Shown here: one piece after another, positions 31,978 through 39,372 of the stretch
Numbering within the stretch: position 1 is the first letter of the stretch
How the letters are laid out: the number at the start of each line of letters is the position of its first letter
Source of the DNA: a bacterium
GTDB taxonomy: Bacteria > Acidobacteriota > Thermoanaerobaculia > Multivoradales > J023
NCBI GenBank assembly: GCA_024226315.1
Contig: JAAELT010000394.1
Location: 1 to 39,372, forward strand
Length of the DNA: 39,372 bases
Reading direction: 5' to 3'
The notes under the pieces: generated by a model
What the model saw: the letters and a program-made list of their open reading frames with translations, nothing else
Told to the model about the DNA's origin: nothing
Databases searched by the model: none
Made by a program: the position numbers and the translations under genes

Positions 31978-33236
31978 GCATCCGCATCGGCAAGGCCATC
32001 CTGCCGCTCCTCGTCCTGGCGGCCGCCGTTGCCGTCACCGCGTTCATGATGGCCCACCGCGTCACCCCGGATCGCCTCGAAGTGGGCGAGAAGGTGGTGC
32101 CGGTGGAGGTCGTCGAGATCGTCCATACCAGCGAGCAGGTGATGGTCGAGGCCCAGGGCACGGTGACCGCCGCGCGCCAGGTGCAGATGCGGCCCGAGGT
32201 GTCCGGCAAGATCGTGAAGCTGTCGCCGTCGCTGGTGCCGGGCGGACGGTTCAGGGCCGGCGAGACGATGGCCACCATCGACGAGCGGGACTACCGGGTG
32301 CATCTCGCCGCCCGGCAGGAGGCGGTGGTCCGGGCGCGTCTTGCCCTGCGTGAGGAACAGGCGCGGCAGGCCGTGGCCGAGGAGGAGTGGGAGCTGCTCG
32401 AGGGCAGGATCGGGAGCGAGGGATCCAGCCACGATCTCGCCCTGCGCATCCCCCAGGTCGAGCAGGCGGAATCGATGGTCGCCGCCGCCGAGGGCGCCCT
32501 GGCCAAGGCCGAGCTCGACTTCGAGCGTTGCACCGTCACCGCGCCGTTCAACGCGATGGTGCTGCGCGAACAGGTGGACCTGGGGCAGCTGGTGGGTCCC
32601 CAGACCGAGGTCGCCACGCTGGTCGGTACCGATGCCTACTGGGTGCAGGTCTCGCTGCCCGTGGAGGACCTGGGATGGATCGAAATTCCTGGTCATGGGC
32701 GCGCCTCCTCCGGCGCGACGAAGGCCACCGTCGTCCACCGCGCCGGTTCGGTCGAGATCCGCCGGCAGGGCAGGGTGGAGCGACTGCTCGGCGACGTCGA
32801 CCCGGCCGGGCGCATGGCCCGCCTGCTGATCGTGATCGACGACCCGCTGGATCCGTCGCGCGGCATTCGCGCGCAAGAGAGACCGTCGCGCTCCCAGGAA
32901 GGCTCCGATCTGCCGCTGCTGATCGGTTCCTACGTCACCGTGGAGATCCACGGCCGGACGATCGACGACGCCATCGTCGTCCCGCGCCGCGCCCTGCGCG
33001 AGGTACACGTGGACGGTGCCAATGGCGCGCGCGAAGGCCTTTGGATCATAGACGGCGACGACCGGCTGGCCATTCGCGAGGCCGAGGTCGTATGGCGCGG
33101 CGAGGAGACGGTCATCGTCGCGAATGGCCTTTCGGATGGCGAGCGCCTCATCACCAGCACCCTCTCGACGCCGGTCGAGGGCATGAAGCTGGCGGTCGCG
33201 GCCGCTCCGGGTGACGCGACCGGCGGAGGCGACTGA
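31974..33236 (+). CDS. RND efflux periplasmic adaptor (membrane fusion protein), 420 aa
   Basis: An N-terminal membrane anchor (about residues 8-28, AILPLLVLAAAVAVTAFMMA) is followed by the HlyD/AcrA-type layout. A beta-barrel/lipoyl start EAQGTVTAARQVQMRPEVSG leads into a helical hairpin (about 105-180, rich in A, E and R). The second lipoyl half is FERCTVTAPFNAMVLREQVD, and a C-terminal barrel ends VVPRRALREVHVDG. It links the inner-membrane RND pump to an outer-membrane channel. The ATG at 31974 overlaps the stop of the small gene, and its own stop overlaps the RND start (TGATG). No outer-membrane channel gene is in the window. Confidence 0.93.
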   Translation: MSIRIGKAILPLLVLAAAVAVTAFMMAHRVTPDRLEVGEKVVPVEVVEIVHTSEQVMVEAQGTVTAARQVQMRPEVSGKIVKLSPSLVPGGRFRAGETMATIDERDYRVHLAARQEAVVRARLALREEQARQAVAEEEWELLEGRIGSEGSSHDLALRIPQVEQAESMVAAAEGALAKAELDFERCTVTAPFNAMVLREQVDLGQLVGPQTEVATLVGTDAYWVQVSLPVEDLGWIEIPGHGRASSGATKATVVHRAGSVEIRRQGRVERLLGDVDPAGRMARLLIVIDDPLDPSRGIRAQERPSRSQEGSDLPLLIGSYVTVEIHGRTIDDAIVVPRRALREVHVDGANGAREGLWIIDGDDRLAIREAEVVWRGEETVIVANGLSDGERLITSTLSTPVEGMKLAVAAAPGDATGGGD

Positions 33237-36200
33237 TGACGACCGAGCGCTCGGCCGCCCGTGGCGCCATCGCCCGGGGCGCGATAGCCTGGATGGCCAG
33301 AAACCACGTCGCCGCCAACCTGCTGATGGTCGCCTTCATCGTCGGCGGCCTGGTCATGATCTCCCAGATTCAGCAGGAGGTCTTCCCCGAGCTCGAGCTC
33401 GACTTCCTCCTCGTCACGGTGCCCTACCCCGGGGCCAGCCCCGAAGAGGTCGAGGAAGGCATCGTGCTCGCCGTCGAGGAAGAGGTCCGGGGCCTCGACG
33501 ACGTCGAGGAGGTCACCTCGGTGATCCGCGAGGGCGTCGGCATCGTGTGGGTCGAGCTGCAGCTCGGCACCGACGTCAACAAGGCGTTGGCCGACGTCAA
33601 GAACGCGGTCGACTCGATCAGGACCTTCCCCCAGGACATCGAGCGGCCCACGGTCAGCCTGGCCGAGAACGAGCGCCACGTGATCTCGGTGATCCTGCAC
33701 GGCGACCAGAGCGAGGCGGCCCTGAGGAAGCTCGCCGAGGACGTGCGCGAGAGATTGCTGAAGCGCGATGAGATTACCCAGATCGAGCTGGCGGGAGTGC
33801 GCCGGCCCGAGATAGCCGTCGAGATCTCGCAGGAGAACCTGCGCCGCTACGGCCTGACCCTGGATCAGGTGGCGGCGGTGATCCGCCGCTCGGCCCTCGA
33901 CCTGCCCGGCGGCCGGGTCAAGGCCGCGGGCGGAGAGATCCTGGTGCGCACCAAGGAGCGCCGCTACACCGGGGCCGAATACGCCGAGCTAGCGATCATC
34001 ACCCGCAACGACGGCACCACCGTGAAGCTCGAGGAGATCGCCACCATCCTCGATGATTTCGAGGAGTCCGACGTCGCCGCCCACTTCATTTCCTCATCTG
34101 TCCCCCTCCGGGGGAACAGCTCCTCTCTTGCCTCCCTTCGGGAGAACGGCGAGCGCGCGGTGCGTCTCGACGTCTTCCGGGTCGGCGAGCAGACCCCGAG
34201 CGAAGTCTCCGCGGCCGTGCGCGAGACGGTGGAGGAGCTCAACGCCGAGCTGCCGCCCACCGTGCGTGCGGCCATCTGGGAGGACACCTCCGAGGTCCTC
34301 GACGACCGCATCCGCCTGCTGGTGAAGAACGCCCGCCTCGGTCTGATCCTGGTCCTCATCCTGCTCGGTCTGTCGCTCGACGTCCGCCTGGCGTTCTGGG
34401 TCACCCTGGGCATCCCGACCTCGATCTGCGGCGGCCTGCTGTTCTTCCCGGCCGCCGACCTGTCGATCAACCTGGTGTCGATGTTCGCCATCATCATCAC
34501 CATCGGCATCGTGGTCGACGACGCCGTGATCGTGGGCGAGAACATCTTCCACATGCGCACGAAAGGCATGTCCTTCCTGGACGCCGGCATCGCCGGCGCT
34601 CGCCAGATGGCGGTGCCGGTGACGTTCTCGATCCTCACCAACATCGCCGCCTTCGTGCCCCTGCTGTTCGTGCCCGGCGTCACGGGGAAGATCTTCAAGG
34701 TCATTCCGATGGCGGTGATCATGATCTTCCTGGTGTCGTTGATCGAGGCGCTGTTCATCCTGCCGGCCCACCTCTCGGCCCGCGAACGAGGCCAGGAATG
34801 GCGCTGGATAGAGGCCCTGAACCGGCGCCGGGAGTGGTTCGGCAACTTCCTCCTGTGGCTACGTGACCATCCCTTCCGCCGCCTGCTCGAGACGGCTCTG
34901 GCCTGGCGTTACGCTACCCTGGCGGTCGCCTTCGGCCTGCTGGTGGTCTGCTTCGGCCTCCTCGCCAGCGGCCGGATCAACGTCTCGTTCATCCCCAGGG
35001 TCGAGGGCGAGCGGATCACCGCCGCGGTGAGCATGCCCTACGGCACGCCGATCGAGGAGACCCGCAAAGTGCAGCAGCGGTTGCTGCATGGCGCCCGCGA
35101 GGTGCTCGACGCCCACGGCGGAGAGGCGATCCTGCGCGGCATCTACACCCAGGTCGGCGCGCCGCCGGCGAACGAGAGCATGGTCAACATCGGCGAGGCG
35201 GGTACCGGCGCCCACCTCACCAACGTCTCGGTCTACCTGGTGCCCATCGACCGGCGCCAGATCACGGCCGAGAACTTCGCCACCCGGTGGCACCGCGGGG
35301 TCGGCGAGCTGCCCGGCGTGGAGTCGCTCACCTTCCGCTACACCACCGGGCCGTCCTCCAACATCCCCGTCAACCTGCGCGTCTCGCATCCGGACACCGA
35401 CACCCTGGAACGGGCCGCCAGCGACCTGGCCGAGGTGCTCGAGGGTTACGCCGGGGTGCGCGACATCAACGACGGCTACTCCTCCGGCAAGGTGCAGCTG
35501 GATTTCACCATCAAGGACTCGGCCCGCGGCCTCGGCCTCACCGCCTCGGATCTGGCCCGCCAGGTTCGCGGCGCCTTCTACGGCGCCGAGGCCCTGCGCG
35601 TCCAGCGGGGCCGCGACGAGGTCAAGGTGCTGGTGCGTCTGCCGCGGGCCGAGCGCCGCAGTCCGTTCAACATCGAAGAGCTGATGGTGCGCACCCCGTC
35701 GGGCGCCGAGATTCCGATCCGCGAGGCCGCCGACATCATCCGCGGCACCTCCTACACCGAGATCTTGCGCGCCGACGGTCGCCGCGTGCTGTCGGTCACG
35801 GCCGACGTCGAGGCCGGGGTGGCCAACGCCAACAAGGTGGTGGCGAGCGTGCGGGAGAAAGAGTACCCACGCCTGCTCGAGGCCTACCCGGGCCTCAAGT
35901 TCGAGCTCGACGGTGAGCAGGAAGACCAGATGGAGGCGATGAGCTCCCTCGGTTTCGGCTTCCTCTACGCGCTGTTCGCCATCTACGCCCTGCTGGCGAT
36001 CCCGTTCAAGTCGTACGCCCAGCCCGTCATCATCATGGTCTGCATCCCCTTCGGCATGATCGGCGCGTTCGCCGGCCACCTGCTGATGGGCTACGAGCTG
36101 TCGATCATGTCGATGTTCGGCATCGTCGCGCTCTCCGGGGTGGTGGTCAACGACTCCCTGATCCTGGTCCACACGGCGAACCACAACCGGTGGGCCGGCC

Positions 36201-36517
36201 AACCCCATTTCGACTCCATCTTCGGCGCCTCGCTGCGCCGTTTCCGGCCCATTGTGCTCACCTCGCTGACCACCTTCCTGGGCCTGGCACCGATGATCTT
36301 CGAGACCTCGATCCAGGCCCGCTTCTTGATCCCGATGGCCATCTCCCTCGGCTTCGGAATCCTGTTCGCGACCATGATCGCGCTGGTGATCATTCCCTGC
36401 CTGTACCTGGCCCTGGCGGACGTCGGGCGTTTGTTCGGTTTCGTCCCCCCGGAGGGAGGCCAACGGAAGGCGTCCGAGGAGGTCGCCGCTGACCCGGCGC
36501 TGGCGGCGTCCAGATGA
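33236..36517 (+). CDS. RND multidrug-type efflux transporter, 1093 aa
   Basis: A full-length resistance-nodulation-division pump of the AcrB/MexF type that takes a substrate from the periplasm or membrane in exchange for protons. Twelve helices and two large periplasmic loops are seen. The first helix is NHVAANLLMVAFIVGGLVMI, and TM4 holds TIGIVVDDAVIVGENIF with two aspartates of the proton relay. In the second half GIVALSGVVVNDSLILVHTA is the matching TM10. PGASPEEVEEGI and the porter motifs are intact. Residues about 285-303 (DNA 34088-34144) look like an in-frame insertion between AHF and NGERAV. It is the last gene of the sigma-54 operon. The exported substrate is unknown; nothing in the operon points to an antibiotic or a metal. 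Confidence 0.94.
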   Translation: MTTERSAARGAIARGAIAWMARNHVAANLLMVAFIVGGLVMISQIQQEVFPELELDFLLVTVPYPGASPEEVEEGIVLAVEEEVRGLDDVEEVTSVIREGVGIVWVELQLGTDVNKALADVKNAVDSIRTFPQDIERPTVSLAENERHVISVILHGDQSEAALRKLAEDVRERLLKRDEITQIELAGVRRPEIAVEISQENLRRYGLTLDQVAAVIRRSALDLPGGRVKAAGGEILVRTKERRYTGAEYAELAIITRNDGTTVKLEEIATILDDFEESDVAAHFISSSVPLRGNSSSLASLRENGERAVRLDVFRVGEQTPSEVSAAVRETVEELNAELPPTVRAAIWEDTSEVLDDRIRLLVKNARLGLILVLILLGLSLDVRLAFWVTLGIPTSICGGLLFFPAADLSINLVSMFAIIITIGIVVDDAVIVGENIFHMRTKGMSFLDAGIAGARQMAVPVTFSILTNIAAFVPLLFVPGVTGKIFKVIPMAVIMIFLVSLIEALFILPAHLSARERGQEWRWIEALNRRREWFGNFLLWLRDHPFRRLLETALAWRYATLAVAFGLLVVCFGLLASGRINVSFIPRVEGERITAAVSMPYGTPIEETRKVQQRLLHGAREVLDAHGGEAILRGIYTQVGAPPANESMVNIGEAGTGAHLTNVSVYLVPIDRRQITAENFATRWHRGVGELPGVESLTFRYTTGPSSNIPVNLRVSHPDTDTLERAASDLAEVLEGYAGVRDINDGYSSGKVQLDFTIKDSARGLGLTASDLARQVRGAFYGAEALRVQRGRDEVKVLVRLPRAERRSPFNIEELMVRTPSGAEIPIREAADIIRGTSYTEILRADGRRVLSVTADVEAGVANANKVVASVREKEYPRLLEAYPGLKFELDGEQEDQMEAMSSLGFGFLYALFAIYALLAIPFKSYAQPVIIMVCIPFGMIGAFAGHLLMGYELSIMSMFGIVALSGVVVNDSLILVHTANHNRWAGQPHFDSIFGASLRRFRPIVLTSLTTFLGLAPMIFETSIQARFLIPMAISLGFGILFATMIALVIIPCLYLALADVGRLFGFVPPEGGQRKASEEVAADPALAASR
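34088..34144. repeat. 57-bp in-frame, hairpin-rich insertion in the RND gene
   Basis: The stretch encodes ISSSVPLRGNSSSLASLRE, which interrupts a normally continuous porter-domain segment (AHF-NGERAVRLDVFRVG). In DNA it holds two stems: TGTCCCCC/GGGGGAACA around TCC at 34099-34118, with one bulge, and CTCCC-TTC-GGGAG at 34132-34144. The length is exactly 19 codons. It looks like a palindromic mini-element inserted without breaking the frame. Confidence 0.6.
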
Positions 36518-36536
36518 GTCGGAGTCGATGATCGGA

Positions 36537-36574
36537 GCTGGCATATGTTGCATTCTCGAGCAATCTGTGCCAGC
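36537..36574. promoter_or_regulatory. 38-bp composite palindrome before the toxin-antitoxin pair
   Basis: GCTGGCA (36537-36543), TTGC (36548-36551), GCAA (36560-36563) and TGCCAGC (36568-36574) form a symmetrical double inverted repeat with 4-, 8- and 4-base spacers. It ends six bases before the first possible antitoxin ATG, exactly where an autoregulatory antitoxin operator would lie. It could also fold as a terminator of the RND operon, but no T-run follows. Confidence 0.65.
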
Positions 36575-36579
36575 CTCGA

Positions 36580-37272
36580 ATGAGGATGAGCAAAGCCGAC
36601 GAGCCCTATCCCGTGCCCGAGTCCGAAATCAGCTTCATCGCCGAAGCCGCGGCCCGGTACGGCGTTCCGAGCAGCCGGTTGCAGCGGGTGCTGTGGGTCG
36701 TGGAGCACCTCATCCCCGAGGAGCTGGCACTGCTGGATGAGCTCTCGCACTCGCAGGATCTCGACCCCGAGCGCCGGCGCAGCCTCGCGCGAGGTCTCAG
36801 GGGTGCCGTCGAAGAGTACCGCGCTCGTCCCGCGGCAGATCCCTTCGAGGAAGTCGACGAACCGCTGGGCGAGGAGCAGGCAGTCGCCGCTGTTCTCTGG
36901 GCCGACCTCGAAACGGAAGAAAACCGCGCGCGGCTCTTGCGAGAGAGCGTGAGCGCCGCCGAGGCCGGACGCCTCACCGGCCGCTCGCGGCAGGCGGTGG
37001 AACGCCAGAGGCGTAACGGCGACATCCTCGCGCTACGCGTGGGCCGCCAGTGGCGCTACCCCGCGTGGCAGCTCGACGTCGACGGTCCCGGTGGTCTGGT
37101 TCCTTTCCTCCCCGAGGTCGGGGCGCGTCTCTTCCGGTCGCCGGCAGGCGCGGCCGCGTGGCTGACCGCTCCGCGGCCGGAGCTGGGCGGCGACACCCCG
37201 CTCGGCCGGCTCCAGCGGCGCGATCACGAGGCGGTGCTGAACCTCGCCGAGCAATTGGGCCATATGCCTTGA
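36580..37272 (+). CDS. Xre/MbcA/ParS-type antitoxin, long form, 230 aa
   Basis: The N-terminal half is charged and helical (VPSSRLQRVLWVVEHLIPEE) and not recognised. Around residues 125-160 there is a helix-turn-helix-like segment, SAAEAGRLTGRSRQAVERQR, followed by ILALRVGRQWRYPAWQL, as in excisionase/MerR-like DNA binders. The C-terminus (about 185-228; FRSPAGAAAWLTAPRPELGG, then DTPLGRLQRRDHEAVLNLA) matches the ParS/MbcA toxin-binding domain (DUF2384-like), which inserts into the active site of RES toxins. At 230 residues it is longer than typical antitoxins of 100-150. TTGA overlap with the toxin gene supports the pairing. The start may be ATG 36580 or 36586; neither has a strong ribosome binding site. 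Confidence 0.8.
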   Translation: MRMSKADEPYPVPESEISFIAEAAARYGVPSSRLQRVLWVVEHLIPEELALLDELSHSQDLDPERRRSLARGLRGAVEEYRARPAADPFEEVDEPLGEEQAVAAVLWADLETEENRARLLRESVSAAEAGRLTGRSRQAVERQRRNGDILALRVGRQWRYPAWQLDVDGPGGLVPFLPEVGARLFRSPAGAAAWLTAPRPELGGDTPLGRLQRRDHEAVLNLAEQLGHMP

Positions 37273-37877
37273 GCCGCTTGGGGCCGCCTCCGCCACGACT
37301 GCCGCCGAAGCCCCGCGTCCTCACCTTGTCGCAAGGGCTGGTCCTGGTCCGCTTCTACCACCCGCGACGGGGCGATTGGTCGACTCGGCGCCGTTATGGT
37401 CCGCTCGCGGACATGCGGTTCGACCACCATCCGCCGCCTTGCCGCATGCATGCCCGGCACTCGGTGTGGTACTCCGCCGCCTCGTTCGTCGGCGCCGTCG
37501 CCGAGGCTTTCGGCCGCCAAGGCTCGATCGACCGGGCCGCGGACCTGAGGGTGGCGAAGGCGCGGGTCCATGGTGAGCTCCGGGTGCTCGACCTGGTCGG
37601 CACCGCGGCTCGCGCCGTCGGGCTGACCCAGGAGATCGCGGCGACCACCGACTACGCTCTCTGTCAGGAGTGGGCCCGTGCCCTCTACCGCCAGGTTCCA
37701 GAAGTCCACGGGATTCGTTGGCGCGGGCGTCAAAGCGGCTCGCTCTGTGTCGTGCTCCAGGATCGTGCCGAGATGAACAAACAGCTCGAGGGAGAGAGTT
37801 GGAGCATCGTCGATCCCGCGGTGTGGCCGCGCATGGCGCGAGCGGCACGCGAGTGCCGGTTGACGATCTTCGGGTAG
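37269..37877 (+). CDS. RES-domain toxin (NAD+-degrading), 202 aa
   Basis: RES domain from about residue 22: LVLVRFYHPRRGDWSTRRRY with Arg-28, HSVWYSAASFVGAVAEAFGR with Tyr-68 and Glu-79, and a late serine in RQSGSLCVVLQDRAEM, the R, E and S that name the family. RES toxins such as MbcT, ParT and Res degrade NAD+ or modify proteins with ADP-ribose, and are held by a DUF2384-type antitoxin. The start is TTG at 37269, overlapping the antitoxin stop (TTGA), the usual antitoxin-first order. A proline-rich leader (PPPPRLPPKPR) precedes the domain. No frame damage is visible. Confidence 0.85.
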   Translation: MSRLGPPPPRLPPKPRVLTLSQGLVLVRFYHPRRGDWSTRRRYGPLADMRFDHHPPPCRMHARHSVWYSAASFVGAVAEAFGRQGSIDRAADLRVAKARVHGELRVLDLVGTAARAVGLTQEIAATTDYALCQEWARALYRQVPEVHGIRWRGRQSGSLCVVLQDRAEMNKQLEGESWSIVDPAVWPRMARAARECRLTIFG

Positions 37878-37938
37878 AGACGCGCCCCCGACGGAACAGC
37901 TCGGACATGTATCATCACGATATGACCCGGGAGGCCGC

Positions 37939-38253
37939 TTGGACTTGCCGATCTACTTCTGGATCGCGCTCGGCAGCGTGCTCGGCGGTGTCGGGCGCTA
38001 CTGGTTCTCAGGTCTAGTCGCCAGGTCTGGTTGGTCTGGTTTAGTCGCCAGCCACTTCGGCGAGACGTTTCCCTGGGGCACGCTCTTCGTCAACGTCGCC
38101 GGCTCGCTACTGATCGGCCTCTTCGCCACGTTGACCGCGCCCGACGGCCGCCTGCTGGTCGGACCCGGCGGACGGCAGTTCGTCATGCTGGGCTCCGCGC
38201 TCTCTGCCTGGAGACGCTCGAGGGGTACGAGGAGAGCATGGGCTAGTGTGTAG
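37939..38253 (+). pseudogene. fluC: Broken fluoride exporter FluC/CrcB
   Basis: From the TTG at 37939 (GGGAGG five bases upstream) the product reads IYFWIALGSVLGGVGRYWFS and GTLFVNVAGSLLIGLFATLT, the N-terminal two helices and the GTLxVNxxG motif of FluC/CrcB, a dimeric fluoride channel. The central filter region that should read like GFCGGFTTFSSF after QFVMLG is missing. Beyond it the protein continues in the wrong frame (SALSAWRRSRGTRRAWASV), while LETLEGYEESMG, resembling the next family segment, appears in the +1 frame and then stops. A small internal deletion with frameshift plus loss of the last helix is the simplest reading. A nine-residue duplication (SGLVA twice) lies near residue 25. 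Confidence 0.72.
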
Positions 38254-38288
38254 TGCCGATGCTCGCGGCGTCGGCAGTCGCGGGAGGG

Positions 38289-38301
38289 CGTAAATAGGTT
38301 C
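38289..38301. repeat. Short copy of the repeat head motif
   Basis: CGTAAATAGGTTC at 38289-38301 repeats the first bases of the 93-bp repeat that begins 20 bases later. It suggests a truncated additional repeat or a recognition end. The gap from 38254 to 38662 (409 bases) has no gene; it holds this motif, the two 93-bp repeats and a small palindrome. Confidence 0.6.
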
Positions 38302-38308
38302 GCGTACG

Positions 38309-38401
38309 TAAATAGGTTCCAACCACCTCGGGCGGAGGCCGTCCGGCAACAGCGAAGGGCCCCCGTCTAAGCGATTCGCAGTTCGCCGACGGGCCGATTC
38401 C
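38309..38401. repeat. 93-bp direct repeat, copy 1
   Basis: The block begins TAAATAGGTTCCAACCACCT and ends GGGCCGATTCC, and is identical to copy 2 at 38410-38502. It contains short inverted repeats, including CCTC-GGGCG-GAGG, the palindrome GCGATTCGC, and CCCGTC/GACGGG. It lies downstream of a REP-type transposase gene and may be an element mobilised by it. Confidence 0.85.
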
Positions 38402-38409
38402 CGTAAATA

Positions 38410-38502
38410 TAAATAGGTTCCAACCACCTCGGGCGGAGGCCGTCCGGCAACAGCGAAGGGCCCCCGTCTAAGCGATTCGCAGTTCGCCGACGGGCCGATT
38501 CC
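38410..38502. repeat. 93-bp direct repeat, copy 2
   Basis: Identical to copy 1, with a period of 101 bases. The eight-base spacer is CGTAAATA. Complete identity suggests recent duplication or concerted change. The AAATAGGTT head motif is shared with the partial copy at 38289. Confidence 0.85.
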
Positions 38503-38547
38503 ACGTCGTCGAATCGGTGGGCGAACCCGTTGCGAGGTCGAGCTTCG

Positions 38548-38561
38548 ATATCTGAAGATAT
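38548..38561. other. ATATCT-GA-AGATAT palindrome
   Basis: A perfect 6-bp inverted repeat with a two-base loop lies in AT-rich DNA between the 93-bp repeats and the end of the transposase gene. It could be a small terminator stem or an element end. Nothing else is visible between 38503 and 38662. Confidence 0.4.
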
Positions 38562-38662
38562 TGCGGAATCAGGGCTTCAGGTAGACACACCGATCCTCTG
38601 AGTGCAGTTCTCTCGAGAGCCCGGCACTCCGCTGCCGAGGCCGGCAGGTGCTCGCCTGGGGC

Positions 38663-39372
38663 TCAGCCGGCCGCAGCGAGTGCGAGCGCGAAGTTGCGTG
38701 AGCCGCCAGCGTCCGCCAACGGATCGAGCTCCTCACCTGTCCGGACAAAGGGAAGGCTCGGAGGAAAGCAGCCCTTGGGGAAGATCGCTTTCGCCACATT
38801 GCCGAACTTCACCTTGAGCGACGCCTCACGGAACATCTCGACGAACGCCCGATAGACCTGTCGCATGCGCTCGCGCATCTCCTTGCTTGCCGCATGGCAC
38901 AGCGGTTTGGGTGAGCGTTTGCTTTTCACCGTCCGCGAGAGAGGATCTTGCCGTCGGATCTTCTCCATTCCCAGCGGCTCGGTGCCGAGTTCTTCGCGGC
39001 GCGCCGCCGCCACGGTCTCGATCTCGTGGACCATCTGCGCGACCCTCTTGCGGATCGCTGCCGTGGGCAGGTGCTGCCAGCAGGGCAGTGGAGCGAGCTT
39101 CAGTTCGTACGGCGTCATGAACGCTCCGCGACTGATCTCCTCCGCAGCGGAGCCGCGACGGTCTGCGCGCCGCTCGGCTTGACGCTTCGCTTCGTACTCT
39201 TCCGCGCGGGCGTACCAGATGCCAGCCATCGGCTTGCCGTCGATCAGTGCCTGTGCGCAATGCAGGCCTTCCCAGTCGGTGACGCGGGCGACGAGGTTCT
39301 CCTTCACGGTGTTCGAGAGCACGTAGCGCAGGCGGCTCTCCAGCGCCTCGGGCTCGGGGCTGATCGGGATCA
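38663..39372 (-). CDS. REP-associated (Y1/IS200-like) transposase, C-terminal part; continues beyond the window
   Basis: The frame is open from 39372 leftward to a stop at 38663. It reads YVLSNTVKENLVARVTDWEG, then LHCAQALIDGKPMAGIWYAR, ELKLAPLPCWQHLPTAAIRK and RSPKPLCHAASKEMRERMRQ, ending with FPKGCFPPSLPFV. This is the C-terminal region of the large HUH transposases related to RAYT/IS200 enzymes that are common in Acidobacteriota and delta-type Proteobacteria. The catalytic HUH and tyrosine motifs would lie upstream, outside the window. Such enzymes act on short palindromic repeats. The two 93-bp repeats lie just beyond its 3' end, consistent with that role. Confidence 0.8.
   Translation of the reverse strand, partial: IPISPEPEALESRLRYVLSNTVKENLVARVTDWEGLHCAQALIDGKPMAGIWYARAEEYEAKRQAERRADRRGSAAEEISRGAFMTPYELKLAPLPCWQHLPTAAIRKRVAQMVHEIETVAAARREELGTEPLGMEKIRRQDPLSRTVKSKRSPKPLCHAASKEMRERMRQVYRAFVEMFREASLKVKFGNVAKAIFPKGCFPPSLPFVRTGEELDPLADAGGSRNFALALAAAG

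Noticed and set aside
36540..36552. Possible sigma-54 promoter before the antitoxin gene (TGGCATATGTTGCA)
   Set aside because: The GG and GC are separated by eight bases, not ten, and the sequence is better explained as part of the 38-bp palindrome.
34859..36553. 564-codon leftward open frame
   Set aside because: It is the antisense of the RND pump gene, with a Q/H/D/G-rich product that matches no protein family I know.

Overview
The window is GC-rich, densely coded DNA. It looks like a free-living bacterium of the Acidobacteriota type (possibly a Thermoanaerobaculia-like lineage); this is inference, with no rRNA or marker gene to confirm it. Supporting hints are an alternative complex III (ActC/NrfD-like) gene, a remnant of the acidobacterial type of ECF sigma factor, a radical SAM protein with a PCP_red tail, PEGA and HEAT-repeat proteins, and a large REP-type transposase. 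I saw no tRNA, rRNA or CRISPR array.

Layout. 1-1352: the start of an actC-like gene, then 3' fragments of a protoporphyrinogen oxidase gene and an ECF sigma factor gene fused back to back. 1353-5873 (minus): ABC exporter permease and ATPase, a 42-bp hairpin-forming tandem repeat, and a PAS histidine kinase. 5942-8443 (minus): radical SAM/PCP_red protein, a small membrane protein and a TauE/SafE permease. 8643-14442: a polyphosphate cluster with a ParA-like ATPase, a CYTH protein, ppk1, an internally deleted ppx and a CYTH-CHAD protein. 14467-16391: a membrane-anchored GspE/PilB-like ATPase overlapping a PEGA protein. 16396-20236: a pyridoxamine-oxidase-like protein, a flavodoxin with a signal peptide, two membrane proteins and a secreted HEAT-repeat protein. 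20396-23043: a YfcC-type carrier overlapping serC. 23256-26159: a large hybrid kinase (GAF-HisKA-HATPase-REC-REC-Hpt).

26252-36517 looks like one regulatory unit. A sigma-54 activator (GAF-AAA-Fis) is transcribed leftward. To its right lie two TTGTG-N6-CACAA palindromes, then a GG-N10-GC sigma-54 promoter with a 17-nt leader. This promoter would drive a rightward operon: ketopantoate-reductase-like protein, two NmrA/SDR proteins, a 4-TM protein, a small conserved-looking protein and an RND pump (adaptor plus inner-membrane transporter). Three gene slots in the operon hold only 5' stubs, and the RND gene carries a 57-bp in-frame hairpin-rich insertion.

36537-38253 holds a RES/Xre-type toxin-antitoxin pair behind a 38-bp composite palindrome, then a broken fluC/crcB. 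38289-39372 holds two identical 93-bp repeats and the 3' part of a REP-associated type transposase that runs off the window.

Recurring themes are polyphosphate handling, sigma-54 control of an uncharacterised redox/efflux operon, and many small deletions, remnants and hairpin-type insertions. The last point could reflect genome decay or assembly collapse, and should be checked with reads.
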